DNA from: Emergomyces orientalis
Taxonomy: Eukaryota > Ascomycota > Eurotiomycetes > Onygenales > Ajellomycetaceae
Reading direction: 5' to 3'
Assembly (NCBI GenBank): GCA_002110485.1
Contig: MOWL01000093.1
Location: 186,001 to 250,000 of the forward strand
Length of the DNA stretch: 64,000 bases
Part shown: positions 23,199-33,992 of the stretch, piece by piece
How positions within the stretch are numbered: position 1 is the stretch's first letter
Layout: the number at the start of each line of letters is the position of its first letter
Position numbers and translations under genes: made by a program
Notes under the pieces: generated by a model
Database searches by the model: none
What the model was told of the DNA's origin: nothing
What the model saw: the letters and a program-made list of their open reading frames with translations, nothing else

Positions 23199-23619
23199 AT
23201 ATTGAGAAAGAAAGAAACACACAAAAGATTTCTATTCACATAAGAGAAAGAGTTCAACAATACTATCAATATCAATATTCTTTTTATATTCAAATCTCAA
23301 ATTCTCAAGAAAGAGAAGAAATTTCAACATTCACTTTAGATCTTTTCATCAAAAATCTTTTTTTTTATCATTTTTCTCAACATTTCTCTCTTCTTTCATT
23401 TATTGAATAGGGGTATGAGTATTCAAATTGAGCTTATCAGTGGGGCGTTCGCTCGCATCCTTCATTATCCACTGTCGATATCGGCCATATTGGCCAATCA
23501 GAGGCTTCCACAAATGAACACTATTGAAAAGAATGCTCAACAAAAGCAGAAAAGACAAAATGTTGAGAGAAATCATATCAGTCATAGCTACTGCCTGCCC
23601 ATCCATTTTGAATTGCCTT

Positions 23620-23633
23620 CCCAGGGACGCCAA
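23620..23633 (-). other. Primer-binding site
   Basis: Directly inside the 5' LTR the sense strand reads TTGGCGTCCCTGGG. This is complementary to a tRNA 3' end of the form ..CCAGGGACGCCA, as expected for a minus-strand primer site. The tRNA identity was not determined. Confidence 0.7.
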
Positions 23634-23981
23634 TGAAGTGGAATAAGGGGTTGTGCGCTTTTGGCGGCACGTGGGCAGGAGCAGCGGGATTGTAAGAAGG
23701 TTGGTAAGTTCGCCATGTATACAATATTCTATTCAACGAGCTATCCAAATAGCAATACAAAAGAACACATAGGAGATTCAAATATAGAAGAAGAACAAGC
23801 AATCAATCACATATCAAATCACACAATCAAAAAGGAGCAATCTCACTGCTCTGCGTACAATCAATCTTCGCCGAATCCACACGTGTGTCAAAGGATAATG
23901 GGAATATGAGGCAGCCATGCCAAACAAATATATGAGGCGGTCTCGGCGAAAAGTAATACCACGCCGAGATTCCCCACCACA
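23634..23981 (-). repeat. 5' LTR of the gypsy element
   Basis: 348 bp, TG..CA ended, paired with 13254-13601 without indels. In the sense direction this is the upstream LTR, so it should hold the promoter. It keeps more C and G than its partner. Confidence 0.95.
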
Positions 23982-24228
23982 ACAGTATTCACTTTGACTT
24001 GAATAAAATAGAATTACAATATCTATATAGAAAAAGAATCTATACTGAATCTTCACTATAAGTAGAAAATTGCACTATTACTTCAAATAATACTATCAGA
24101 TGACTTGAGATATTCTTTGACAGAAAACTACAATTTAAAAAACACATTCATCAGATCTATATTAAAGTCAGAATAATCACTTAATATATTAAATCTCTTA
24201 ATGAGATTTTCTTTAAAATCTCAATTTT

Positions 24229-24425
24229 TCTATTATTATTATTATTCTTCAATTATAGATATATATGCAGTCAGAGACTATGATATCTATCTGAGACTCA
24301 AAGAGTCTCAGGATTTTTCTAACTTTAAAACTAATTACTATACATTTTTTCTTCAAACAAATAGCACTTGCAATACTTGAATTCCAGCCCAAAATAGTCA
24401 GCAAATTGATTTTCAATTTTTCTAT
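24229..24425 (-). mobile_element. Inverted 3' end of LINE lineage B
   Basis: The reverse complement of this piece matches the 3' region of lineage B at 5480-5660, including CTGAGACTCTTTGAGTCTCAG and the (TAA)n tail (here TTATT repeats at 24231-24246). It is a severely 5'-truncated insertion in the opposite orientation. Confidence 0.85.
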
Positions 24426-24917
24426 TTAGATAGACAGTTCAAGACTGCATCTTCAGCTCTCTATTTTATGAAACAGAAACATGACTCTCTGAACACACAT
24501 TTAAAGAGTCAGTCAATAAAATACAGACTGTCTTTAATCTAGCTGCAAGAACAGTTTTTTCAGTTTATAAAATAACTTCAATTTCAGTTCTTCTTCAGAA
24601 ATCTGACTGAGGCTCTGCTTCAGCATGACTCAAACAAATATGTAACAGATTTATAATTAGAGTAGCTGCTGCAGATCTGTTGCACTCTTTTCACAGAAGA
24701 TAGTCCATTTCTTATTTTAAATGAATTCAGAGAAATATTAAAATATTAATATACTCTATAATAATTTTCTTACTGCTCTGGAAGCTTCTCTCAGAGAAAG
24801 ACTGAACACATAGAGCTTAAAAAATTGACACAGTCAGATAAAAGAAAGATTCTCTTTTTTTTAAAAACTGATTAAATAAGAATGTCTTCTTACTAGATAT
24901 AGTAGTCTACTCAGATG
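24426..24917. other. AT-rich stretch without recognisable features
   Basis: No open frame or element similarity is visible. It is probably decayed transposon sequence. Confidence 0.5.
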
Positions 24918-26290
24918 ACAATTGAAATAAGCGCATTATCAAAACCAGAAGAAGCTGAGAATCATAAAAGAATAATAGAGAAAATTGGTTTTAAAAAGTC
25001 AATTCTAATCTATTCAGATGGTTCAATGAATGAAAATAAAGGCCTAGAAGCTGAAATAGCATATACAGAAGATAATTACAAATATACATCAGATTCATGG
25101 AATATTGGAAATGAATGTGAAGTATTTGATGCTGAATTATATGCTATTATGAAAGCTTTTAAACTGATAGAAATAAAAGCTTCAAAAAGAAAAGATATGA
25201 AAGAAGCATGGATTTTTTCAGATAGTCAAGCAGCTTTGAAAAGAATTCAAAAGAATGAAATTCATAATAATCAAATGAATATAGAAGTAATTCTAAAGAC
25301 ATGCAAAAGAATTCAATTAAAATATAAGACAAAGATATATCTGAGCTGGGTTCCTGCTTATATAAATATACATGGAAATGAGCTTGCTGATGAAACAGCA
25401 AAGAAAGAAACAGAACTAAATATTGTAAGTTCAAAAATAGTTTCATGGTCTTTTATTAAAAGAAAGATAAAAGAGAATTGCTTAGAAAAATGGCATAAAA
25501 TATGAGAAAAACAAAGAAAAAGTCCTCACTATCTTAGATTTGAAACTAAATCTAAATGAAAATCATGCTTTATTAAGTGTAAGAAGAAGCTTTTCTCCTC
25601 AATTATTCAATTGAAACTAGATCATGGCTATTTCAAATCTTATTTGAAAAGAATATCTGATATTGAAAGTGAAAATTGTGAATATTGTGACTCTCTTGAA
25701 GACTCAGAACATATTTTAATGAATTGCTCATTAAATCAAGAACTTAGAGCTGAACTGAGATATAAATATAAGCTGAGAGAAATGAATATGAAACTACTAT
25801 TTTCAACTGAAATAGGCAGTCAATATTTAATTGATTTTCTCAATGAAACTCAAATAGCTACTAGAAATCATTTCTATTTCAAAGATGAAAATATAAATGA
25901 ATGAGAATCTGAAATATTCTTTATAAAAACTGCTAGATATTATATAATATCTCATGATTTCTTTTGTGTTAGAGTCTGTCTTTTATTTCCTTTGTATTCA
26001 TGTCATGAGTTATTTTGTCTATCATTAATTTATTTTCTTTGTAATCACTTGAAAATTATATGAAAAAAGAGAATATAAATAATCTTTAAAGATATTTATA
26101 AATAAATAAAAAAAAAGAAAAATCAATTTGCTGACTATTCTGGGCTGGAATTCAAGTATTGCAAGTGCTATTTGTTTGAAGAAAAAATGTATAGTAATTA
26201 GTTTTAAAGTTAGAAAAATCCTGAGACTCTTTGAGTCTCAGATAGATATCATAGTCTCTGACTGCATATATATCTATAATTGAAGAAGAA
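24918..26290 (+). mobile_element. Second copy of LINE lineage B
   Basis: Nearly identical to 4275-5645, starting at CAATTGAAATAAGCGC. The RNase H frame (24915-25505) keeps YSDGS, EVFDAELYAI, FSDSQAAL and HGNELADE, but has point changes such as GLEAEIAYT for GLGAGIAYT. The C-terminal zinc motif is at 25611-25904. The 3' region reaches 26285 but lacks the long (TAA)n tail. The 5' truncation point differs from the copy at 4057. Confidence 0.85.
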
Positions 26291-26814
26291 TAATATAGAT
26301 ATATATCTTTTATCAGAGCTTTTTTTTCTCTGTCAGCATCTCAGCTTTTTACTTACAGTGAGAACAGGTCATGAAGACTTCATCATCTATTATAAAAAAT
26401 GAAATTATCAAGACACTCTTCTTATATATATCTGTGAATACAAGAAAACATCAAAACACTTCTTCTTCTGTTGAAAAAAAAAAAGACTCAGCTAGTTTAA
26501 TATATTATTTTCATCACTCTGTGCAAGCTCAAAAGAGATATTTAACTGAATACTTAACACTAAAACAGAAATAAAATTCTTTACTAGTTAATACTTAAAA
26601 ACTTTCTTCTTCATCAAAATTTAATATCAGTTTTAAATCTATAATTATTTTTTCTATTTTTTCTCTATATTATCTCTCTTCATTCTCTCTTCTTCTTTCT
26701 ATTTCTATATTTATTATATCTTTTTCTCTATTACTTCTCTTCACACTCAGATGACTACACTTGTTCAGATTTTAATAACTCTGCTTTGAGATTCTCTCAA
26801 TCTCATATATACTA
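26291..26814. other. AT-rich stretch without recognisable features
   Basis: Short unconvincing frames only, with pyrimidine-rich runs at 26630-26760. No element similarity was recognised. Confidence 0.5.
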
Positions 26815-27036
26815 GTGCTTCACCCCAGCTGCACCCCAATCAGAACCTCCAGGAAGGAGGATAATGTGTAATATACAATACAGTAGGGCTTCAGCCAACT
26901 AGAACCTGTCAGGCAGTAGACTAGCTACTGCGCTGGCGCGCCTGATACCCCTAGGGAGGTTCTGTGGCTGAGGTGGTCTGCTTAGTCAGCCGCTTACATG
27001 TCTCCAGGCGTTAAATAATTAATAATAATAATAATT
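26815..27036 (+). repeat. Possible SINE-like insert ending in (TAA)n
   Basis: A roughly 200-bp GC-richer block ends in a TAATAATAATAATAATTA tail at 27013-27035. It contains TGGCTGAGGTGG near 26963, which fits a Pol III A-box. A clear B-box is not found inside the block. It lies at the edge between the transposon tract and the gene half. Confidence 0.3.
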
Positions 27037-27333
27037 ACCAGCACTCTGGGCTTCGAACTGGGCGATTTGTTCTGGGTCAGTGAGGGAGCAAACTGCTGTG
27101 TCTACGGGGTGAACTCTCTTATCGTAATAAAGGCGCCGAAAGCTGGGGACTAGGAGAGAGAACAGTTTCGCAAACAGGTCGAGATCTTTGACATTCTCTC
27201 TCATGTCGTTCCGCCATGCTCTATATAGTACCCTGCTTCTTACACACCAACAGCAGTATCTTTTTGGAGTATATGAGAGACATCTGCCTTTCCTAGTGAA
27301 TACAGTAGAATCATATCCAGGGCCATGAAGCAA
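27019..27333 (-). pseudogene. Fragment of an unrecognised protein gene
   Basis: The minus-strand frame encodes a protein-like segment (YRAWRNDMRENVKDL, LLVPSFRRLYYDKRVHP, CSLTDPEQIAQFEAQ) that then runs into the (TAA)n tail as a run of Tyr. The composition looks like a genuine protein, but I cannot name a family. No complete gene is present, so it appears truncated by the insertion next to it. Confidence 0.35.
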
Positions 27334-27379
27334 TGTGAGTTATCAGAGTGAAAAAGTTTGAATTGCTCCACCTGTGAAA

Positions 27380-28000
27380 GATATGGATGAGTGATCTTGC
27401 TTATGGTGTTGCATTTATTGAATCTCTGAACCTTGGCCATGATGATCTCAGACCCGAAAATATCCTTCTTGATTGCAACTGCCTTAAGCTTTCGGATTTG
27501 ACTACATTGCAGAAGTTGGATCAGAATTTGAAACCTGCATGGCCTCACCTGGTGGACTGTTTGATGATGATGACAGGCCTCACCAAGGAACTGCAGGCCT
27601 ACCTGGTCCCCGAACTGAGCAGTTTTAACTCGGATCATTATTCTATTTAGCAAACTAAGAATTTGAGGTTTATGGTGTACAGTGTTTCGGTGATGATCCC
27701 TCTGGGTAAAAGCATGGGCCTGTTGCCTTGGATCTGCTACAGAAAAAGGTATTTCCAGAGTTGAACCGGGAGTTCAATGATCAACTTCATAAGCAGGGGT
27801 GCTGGAGCGGCGAGTCAATCGCAGAATTAGTAACAGATATAAAACAACTATGCGGCGTCTGCAGTGGGGAGGCAAGGCAACTGACAGTTCAGCGCTCATA
27901 TCTGTGGATGACTTTTCATCGCGAAGGAAACTGTGAAAATATAGCCGAGGTTGGAATTCCCTAAGCTCTCTCTTTTGTGTCCTTGTAAATGAAGAGATGC
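27380..28000 (+). pseudogene. Broken protein kinase-like gene
   Basis: The frame at 27387-27650 carries GHDDLRPENILLD, a HxDLxPxN-type kinase catalytic loop, followed by LKLSDL in the place of the DFG region. The frame then shifts and stops. Kinase C-lobe-like sequence resumes at 27728-27964 (HGPVALDLLQKKVFPELN and a CW.. helix region). The N-lobe is missing. The pieces are in different frames, so this is a pseudogene of a fungal protein kinase; which family is uncertain. Confidence 0.6.
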
Positions 28001-28411
28001 GCAATGAAGAGCTAAGCAAAACTATTGAAGTGACGACATTGAATTGGTATTTTGATGGCACGATGATGGCATAGGCAGGGGATTTTGATTATATTGCAAA
28101 TATTTTTCTTTTAGTAGGTGCAAGGGGGAGGTTGGCTATTCAGAATATTGTCTTGTTTGTAAATATGTTTCATTGCAAGGTTATATCACGTTATCATCTC
28201 AATGATTAACGTGTTAAATTCTGAGATGGAAGAAGCACAATGGTGCATGTATGTAGCTAGGTAGCTAAGCTGTAAGTAAAGTCAAGTAAAGGCATCTTCA
28301 TCATAAATTAAATTCAATCCCAACTCCATGTTTCCCTCCAACTACTACCACTATCGTCCTCCACCTTTTGCACTAGCAAGCAGGATCTTCAGCAACTTAC
28401 GCATATCCTTC

Positions 28412-30187
28412 TTACAACCTAAACATCTCCGTCCGACTCCCGATCCCATCAAAAATACACGTATTATCCAGTGGCACATACTGTCTCGTCAATACCTTCA
28501 GTGCCTCCTGTGCCACCATACCACCCGTCAATGATGAGATGTTATGCAACTCACCCACACCCGCACGCTGTGTCTCCCGAACAGCATTTGTGATATGCAA
28601 CTTGACATCATCATCCAGAGGTTGCCCATCTGTTTGCACGAGGGCTAAAATTCTGGATTGGGTGGCAGACCAGTTGTCGGGTTGGTCGAGGAAAGATGGT
28701 GATGAAGGGGATTGGGGCTCTGGTTGTGCTTGTGCGGTTGTTTCTCTGTACTCGCTGACGAGGGAGTCGAGGATTTGGAGAGTGATGAAAATGTGGATAA
28801 GGGAGTCTGGGAATTGGAGGCTATTGCGGATGGTTTTGAAGGTGGTGGGGTCCGTATTTGAGTCGAGGATAGGGATATCACGGCCGCAGATGACCTTTAC
28901 GCTGGCGGCATGCTTGCAGAACGTTTCGACTTCCCTTTCGGGTATCTGAGGCTGGGGTGATTCTCCCCTGAGCTGAGCTTCTAGGGCTCGAACGCTCATG
29001 ACGACTTCCGCGAGGTCCTTGCGTGCCTTTGACTTGTAAATATTCTGTAGGGATATGTAATCTGCGGATTGGGCTTTCATATCTGGAAGAGAACCGGGGA
29101 GTGGGAGGACGCCATGAGTAGTGTAGAAGGATTTGATGGCGGACGCGATTATCCAAAAATTGTCCGAGGTCGAGTTGAGGTTGTTACATTGCTCCATCTC
29201 AAATATATCTTGGATATTCCTTTTCAGTGACCACGGATTTACGCTTTTTAATACAGCAGCTACTGCTTCATCGAAGTTCTCCTCCCCTCCCGCAGAGTTA
29301 TTCGTCCGCGCCCCGTCCCGAACCATCTCTCTGAAAGCTGATTTTTCTTTAAAGTTAAGTGGTGGTTTTCCGTCGTGCGTCGCCTTCCACTTCTCGAGGA
29401 AATGGAGCAGTAACAATAGATATGGCACATGGCCATGCTCGTGGTCATCGAGGCTATCTAAATCTGCGATCCTTGCCGTGGCGGCTGCTAATTCGGGAAA
29501 AGGATTTGTCAAGCGAAGGTCTTGAACAGAGTTTGGATCCGGATGTGTTTCGACGATGGGATATACGGTGGGAAGTTGGAGCGAGAAAATAGAGTAGAAT
29601 CCAACCGAGTGTGTATAGATGAGAGGAATCGAGTTTTGTCTAGCGGCAGCAGAAACAGTTTTCAGCATAGAATGTCTCATTGGCGCCGTGATTATTATGA
29701 GTGTATATCGTTGTAGAAAGTCTTCGTCGTTTAGAAGCTCTCCAATGGGCTTTGTCAAACGTCAGTTTTCGTTCACCTGGATCGTCACCCATATACAGCA
29801 TATATCGCGCACCTTATCCAAAGAGTCCCCCTCGACATCTGGGTTTAACTCCAGGAGAAACTTGCACGTCTCCTGTGCTCTCGACTTCCCTAAACTCCCC
29901 TCGTCTAGGAAAAAGTTGACTCCCAGGTCCGATTCAACGACTATGGCCGGGTCGACGATAGTGAAGCCGCCAACGCCTGGCAGCACGAGGTTCTTGAGTG
30001 TCTCGACACCCACCACCCCAGGAACAGCCGGGTTTCCGTTATCTAGAGGGCCGTCTGAGTTGACCAAGAGAATTTTGGAGCTCTCAAGAGCTTGCTGGCC
30101 ACTTGCAGCCCATAATCGTAGCTGGCGGTCGTATTTACGTTCCTTTGAAGTCAGCCCCGCAAGGCGTGTAGGGAACGATTCAGTCAT
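28412..30187 (-). CDS. ULA1: NEDD8-activating enzyme E1 regulatory subunit (Ula1/APPBP1)
   Basis: Two exons: 30187-29813 and 29749-28412. A 63-nt intron (29750-29812, GTGCGC..AAG) joins in phase 0 and removes the only break. The product is 570 aa. Near the N-terminus it has KYDRQLRLWAASGQQALE, the start of E1-type adenylation folds. The C-terminus has the family's GGMVAQEALKVLTRQYVPL and NTCIFDG. With Uba3 it forms the heterodimer that activates Rub1/NEDD8 for cullin modification; this subunit lacks the catalytic cysteine in the known family. The start follows an in-frame upstream stretch lacking a better ATG. It is divergent from RKI1. Confidence 0.92.
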
Positions 30188-30684
30188 GAGGAGAAGAAAT
30201 AGCCTATATCTAAGCAAGGGTTGGAATGATATAGCGTGCTAGATATATCCCACCAGTTGTATACTGCTCCCAGACAGCTATGTTCCCAGAAGCGTAGCCA
30301 GTAGATCTCTATATATTTCCTGTGGTTGTCTTGTCTCGTACCTTTATCTTATCAGGCGAAGTCGTGCCTGGAGGGGAACATTGTCGGCCCGAAAGGCGCC
30401 AAACATTTGTCTCTATACAGAACCGATGTTCACGATGTCAATATATAGCTTCAAATCCAATCCCCACAGAGAATCCGGTGCCAATTCAAGCCCGTAATAC
30501 TACTCTCCGGCTTCTCTGTTGATGGTCAAACCCTGAAGAATTAATAATGCCATTGACCACAAAAACATTCGATTTCTAACAGCATCGTCTCGGATGCACT
30601 GTGCTTTGTCACTGCTATGTAACTCAAAACACCCATGGAGACTAACCTCGCCGCCAGGGCCAACTCACGCCGCCAGCCAGTTCT
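30188..30684. promoter_or_regulatory. Divergent promoter region ULA1/RKI1
   Basis: About 500 bp between the ULA1 start and the first possible RKI1 ATG. I saw no strong known site. The right part may be RKI1 5' untranslated sequence. Confidence 0.4.
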
Positions 30685-31070
30685 ATGAAACCCATACAAA
30701 AGCCCAACATCTTCTGCGCCCTGTAAGTATTCTCCCCAAAATCTTAGGCAAAGTAGAAGAGAAAAAGCAAAGGTTATCATTTCTGACATCTTCTTGCAGC
30801 CTTTCTCCATCGCATTCTCCGTTCGCCTCCGCAATTCTCCACAAATCCATCCGTTCATTGCAGATACCTGGAAAAGCAAACAATTTTCCACCCTCTGCCC
30901 AAGTTGCCCCTCTAAAATACCTTATATCTAGCCCACAGGCTTCGCCCCGCCATTCACAACCATCCCACATCCCGACTGCCACGTTCCCGCGAACCCGCCT
31001 CTTTCCCCAGACTTTTCAATCGGCCTATAGACCACTCCGACAGGCTCCTTACTCCACATACTCCTACAAC

Positions 31071-32097
31071 ATGCCCACAATCGAAGACGCAAAGCGGAAT
31101 GCCGCTAAAGAAGCTGTAGCAAAACACTACCCGCCAAACCCCAAATTCGTCGGAATTGGCAGCGGGACCACCATTGTCTATGTCGTCGAGGCCATCAAGG
31201 CCCTCGGTGTGGACACATCGTCCACTGGCTTCGTACCTACTGGATACCAGTCAAATCAGCTTGTTGTCAACGCTGGCTTGACGCCTGTTGCATTCGATGC
31301 GCTTCCTGAAGGTACCGTGTTGGATGTTGCATTCGACGGTGCGGATGAGGTAGACGATGATCTCAATTGCATAAAAGGTGGTGGGGCCTGCCTTTTCCAG
31401 GAAAAACTGGTTGCGATGCAGGCAAAGGAGTTTATTTGCGTAGCTGGTAGGTGGGATTTCTTTTCTTGCCTCGGAGTTGAAGTTACGGGAACTTCATTTT
31501 TCTTTCCAGCATTTTTTTTTCCTGTTGCTACCCCGCGTGTCATATTGAACCCAATTCATATCCCCGCCATTTGCCCAAACAGTAGTATACCTTACACAAT
31601 AGGAACATCCAACCGCTTCAACATTCCACCACTAACCCTCCCCGATAGACTCTCGAAAGCTCCAGCCTCGCCTCTTAACAAACTGGCCCTCAATCCCCAT
31701 CGAAGTAGCCCCCCTCGCCGTCCGCCGCGTGATATCCGAGCTCAAACAACTAGGCAGCCCCCTCCCAAAACTCCGCGCCGCTCCAGTGAAAGAAGGGGAA
31801 CAAACCCAACCCGTAAAAACTGACCAGGACTTTTTCCTCGTCGACGCACCGTTCCCTAAACTCCTCCTGCCCTCCGACGTCGCGCAGGGTCAGGATGGAT
31901 CGGGTGAGCATGGCGTCTGGGAAATTAAAGCGTTGGCGGAGAGGATCAATTTGATCCCTGGAGTGCTGGAGGTTGGTCTTTTCTGCGGGCTGACAGGCCC
32001 ACAGGCACAAGCTGCTGGTGGTATTGGTGGGCAGAAGCCTGTTGCTGTGTATTTCGGTATGCCCGATGGGTCGGTTTCGGTACGGAAGGCAAAATAG
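31071..32097 (+). CDS. RKI1: Ribose-5-phosphate isomerase A
   Basis: Exons 31071-31446 and 31649-32097, intron 31447-31648 (phase 1, restoring CVAD-SRKLQPRL). The product is about 274 aa from MPTIEDAKRN. Visible family motifs are VGIGSGTT (phosphate-binding loop), FDGADEVD (catalytic Asp region), IKGGGACLFQEKLVA and the C-terminal GLFCGLTG. It interconverts ribose-5-phosphate and ribulose-5-phosphate in the pentose phosphate pathway. The frame stays open upstream. A well-formed intron (30723-30799, GTAAGT..TTGCAG) links an earlier ATG at 30685 in frame, giving an Arg/Ser-rich N-terminal extension. The shorter start is chosen because it fits the enzyme family. Confidence 0.92.
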
Positions 32098-32450
32098 AAT
32101 AAAGGTTGAGGCGATCCGATTGTTTGAATTGTTGGATGTACAGGGCCCCTCTTTCTTTTTATCCGTGTTTGTTTAAGACAATCAAAGAAGATATCACTTG
32201 TATTTTTTGTGGATACAACTATTATGTTGCTTTGTGTTACAGAAACCAGAAACCGTTAAGCTTTGAGAGTAGAGCAGAGCAATTAAGACAAGAGGAAGAG
32301 AACAATAAATAGAAAGCCATATCTTCCTCATCCTCGCATCATTCAGATCAACCATCACACTCATTCTTCTCGCGGATACTTAAAGATCTTTCGATAATTA
32401 TAATAATAATAATATTTATTGAATAAACTTTTTTTTTTTTTTTTTCAATG
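32098..32450. other. Convergent 3' region RKI1/BUB3
   Basis: Untranslated tail region with an AATAAT run near 32400 and a T run at about 32429-32446. No gene is seen. Confidence 0.5.
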
Positions 32451-33711
32451 TCATTTCGGCCCTTTCCCCTTCGCCTCATTCTCCCCCAACTCCCTAATAA
32501 ACACTTTCACCACCCTTTCTCCGCCATCCCCTTTCTCCTTCTCCTTCCCGTCCTCAAACCCAGGACAAACCCCAATGGCCAAATACTTCCCGTCCCCACT
32601 AAAAGCCAACGCCGCAACACTGGCCGGGTACCGCTGATACTGTCTAATCCTCCTCTTCGCAACGCCGTCCCACAGCGCCACAACCCCATCCCCACCACCC
32701 GACGCGAACGTGCCATGGACGGGGTGAAACGCGAGCGCGTTAACTGGATACACGACATCGACACCCGGCTCGTCCGCCGTCTGTTGTCTGTGGCATTTAA
32801 AAGCGTACTTGCGATCTTGCGAGGAGTCGGAGGGATCGAACCATTCGACCGCGACACGGCCTTCTATGCTGGAGGAGGCATAGCCGGCGTCGTTGGGCAT
32901 GCAGGCTACGGCACGTGTCATGAATTTAAGACTTGATTCGCGGCGCTGCCAGGGGCCGATTGATAGGGTGTGTGTTTGGGGGCTGGTGTCGGTGGATTGA
33001 TCGAGGAAGGTTGAGAGGGCGTGCAGGTCGTAGATGTGCAAGGTGCGCGAAGCCATGGCGACGACCAGTTTTGTGGGGGAGAGGGAGAGGGAGAAGGGCT
33101 TTGCGGGGAGGGGGATTGTGGCGGGGGTTTTTGTCGGAGTGGATTCCGGGTGGTCTGATGGTCTGGAAGGGTTGGTGGTGCGGTGGACGTGTAAGGTAGA
33201 GTCCCAAGAGGCGGAGATGAGGAGGTTGTGCTCTTTGCTGTAAACGACGGATTTCACGCCTGCAGAGTGTGTGCTGAGGGCTGTTTGGGTGGAGGTGGGG
33301 ATGTCGATTCTGCATAGCCATAATTTCAATTGGTATCTCTGTTACCTTACTCGTGAGGATAAAATTTAATGTATATCTGTCGCGACTCACCTCCTAACGT
33401 CCCAATCTAGTCCTCCCGTATATATCTCATTCTCATTTTCTCCAAAGCAGACATCAAGCACAGGTGCTCGATGTTCGAATTTCTGTAGGAGCTTGCCTTC
33501 GCCCACAGTTCCGTTCTCATCCCGCAAATCGTACAGATATACATTTTTATCCCATGAAGACACTACCAGGCGCGTGGAGCCTGTGTCTGGAGAAAATTTG
33601 ATCGCGGAGATGGCGTCCGTTGGTGGGGAGGTCAGATTGAACTGTGCTATGGTTGCTGTCAGTAAATGCGCTTTGTTGAGTTTTCCATTTCATAAACTCA
33701 CTTGAAGCCAT
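32451..33711 (-). CDS. BUB3: Spindle checkpoint WD40 protein Bub3
   Basis: Three exons: 33711-33702 (only ten bases), 33646-33391 and 33309-32451, with introns of 55 and 81 nt; 374 aa. The first exon gives MAS and joins TQFNLTSPPTDAISAIKFSP, the usual Bub3 N-terminus. WD40 blades include VVSSWDKNVYLYDLR and LISASWDSTLHVHR. The Bub3 signature follows: SSIEGRVAVEWFDPS, KYAFKCHRQ, VYPVNALAFHPVHGTFASGG and RRIRQYQRYPASVAALAFS. It binds Bub1/Mad3 and recruits them to kinetochores. The protein is a little longer than the usual 330-345 aa because of a Ser/Pro-rich loop (TTNPSRPSDHPESTP). The ten-base first exon was placed by splice motif and phase. Confidence 0.93.
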
Positions 33712-33992
33712 GGGTTAAAATAATATAATTAATATTAGAGCTTGAATGTGAATCCCAGTGCCTCTTTTCATGCAAATCTGTTTTGTGATATCGTCCTGTT
33801 GTTTGTTCGTTGCTGCTCATACTCGGCCTCATGCTGGATGTTTTCTTTTTTCAATCATTTTCTGCCATTCCACACCGCTTTAACTACATCATCACTTCGA
33901 TATCCAAAAAAAGATAGCTTTCGATATAATTACAACCCCACACTTCTTGTCAACACCTTACGAAAGAAACGACAGTTCTGCCACAAACAATC

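Larger units (their letters stand above)
13254..23981 (-). mobile_element. Complete Ty3/gypsy-type LTR retrotransposon with extra 3' ORF
   Basis: This element of about 10.7 kb lies on the minus strand. It has two 348-bp LTRs, a PBS next to the 5' LTR (right side), a purine tract next to the 3' LTR (left side) and a target duplication of ACAG (13250-13253 and 23982-23985; AACAG if the terminal A is shared). The order in the sense direction is gag-protease, RT, RNase H, integrase, then a third frame of 877 codons. The integrase-after-RNase H order places it with Ty3/gypsy. The coding frames carry many TGA codons. The LTRs differ at 14 of 348 sites, all transitions. Confidence 0.93.
1..27036. 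other. AT-rich retrotransposon-filled tract
   Basis: This stretch is markedly AT-rich and holds almost only retroelement remains: non-LTR (LINE) copies, Ty3/gypsy pieces and one complete LTR element. CpG is scarce outside the two GC-rich inserts (the Tad-like LINE at 6.3-11.5 kb and parts of the LTR element). Reading frames are recognisable but interrupted, mostly by TGA. I see no host gene here. Such tracts arise by nested insertion followed by RIP-like C-to-T mutation; that mechanism is inferred. Confidence 0.85.

Noticed and set aside
32933..33243. Arg- and Trp-rich plus-strand frames
   Set aside because: Antisense to BUB3 exon 3.
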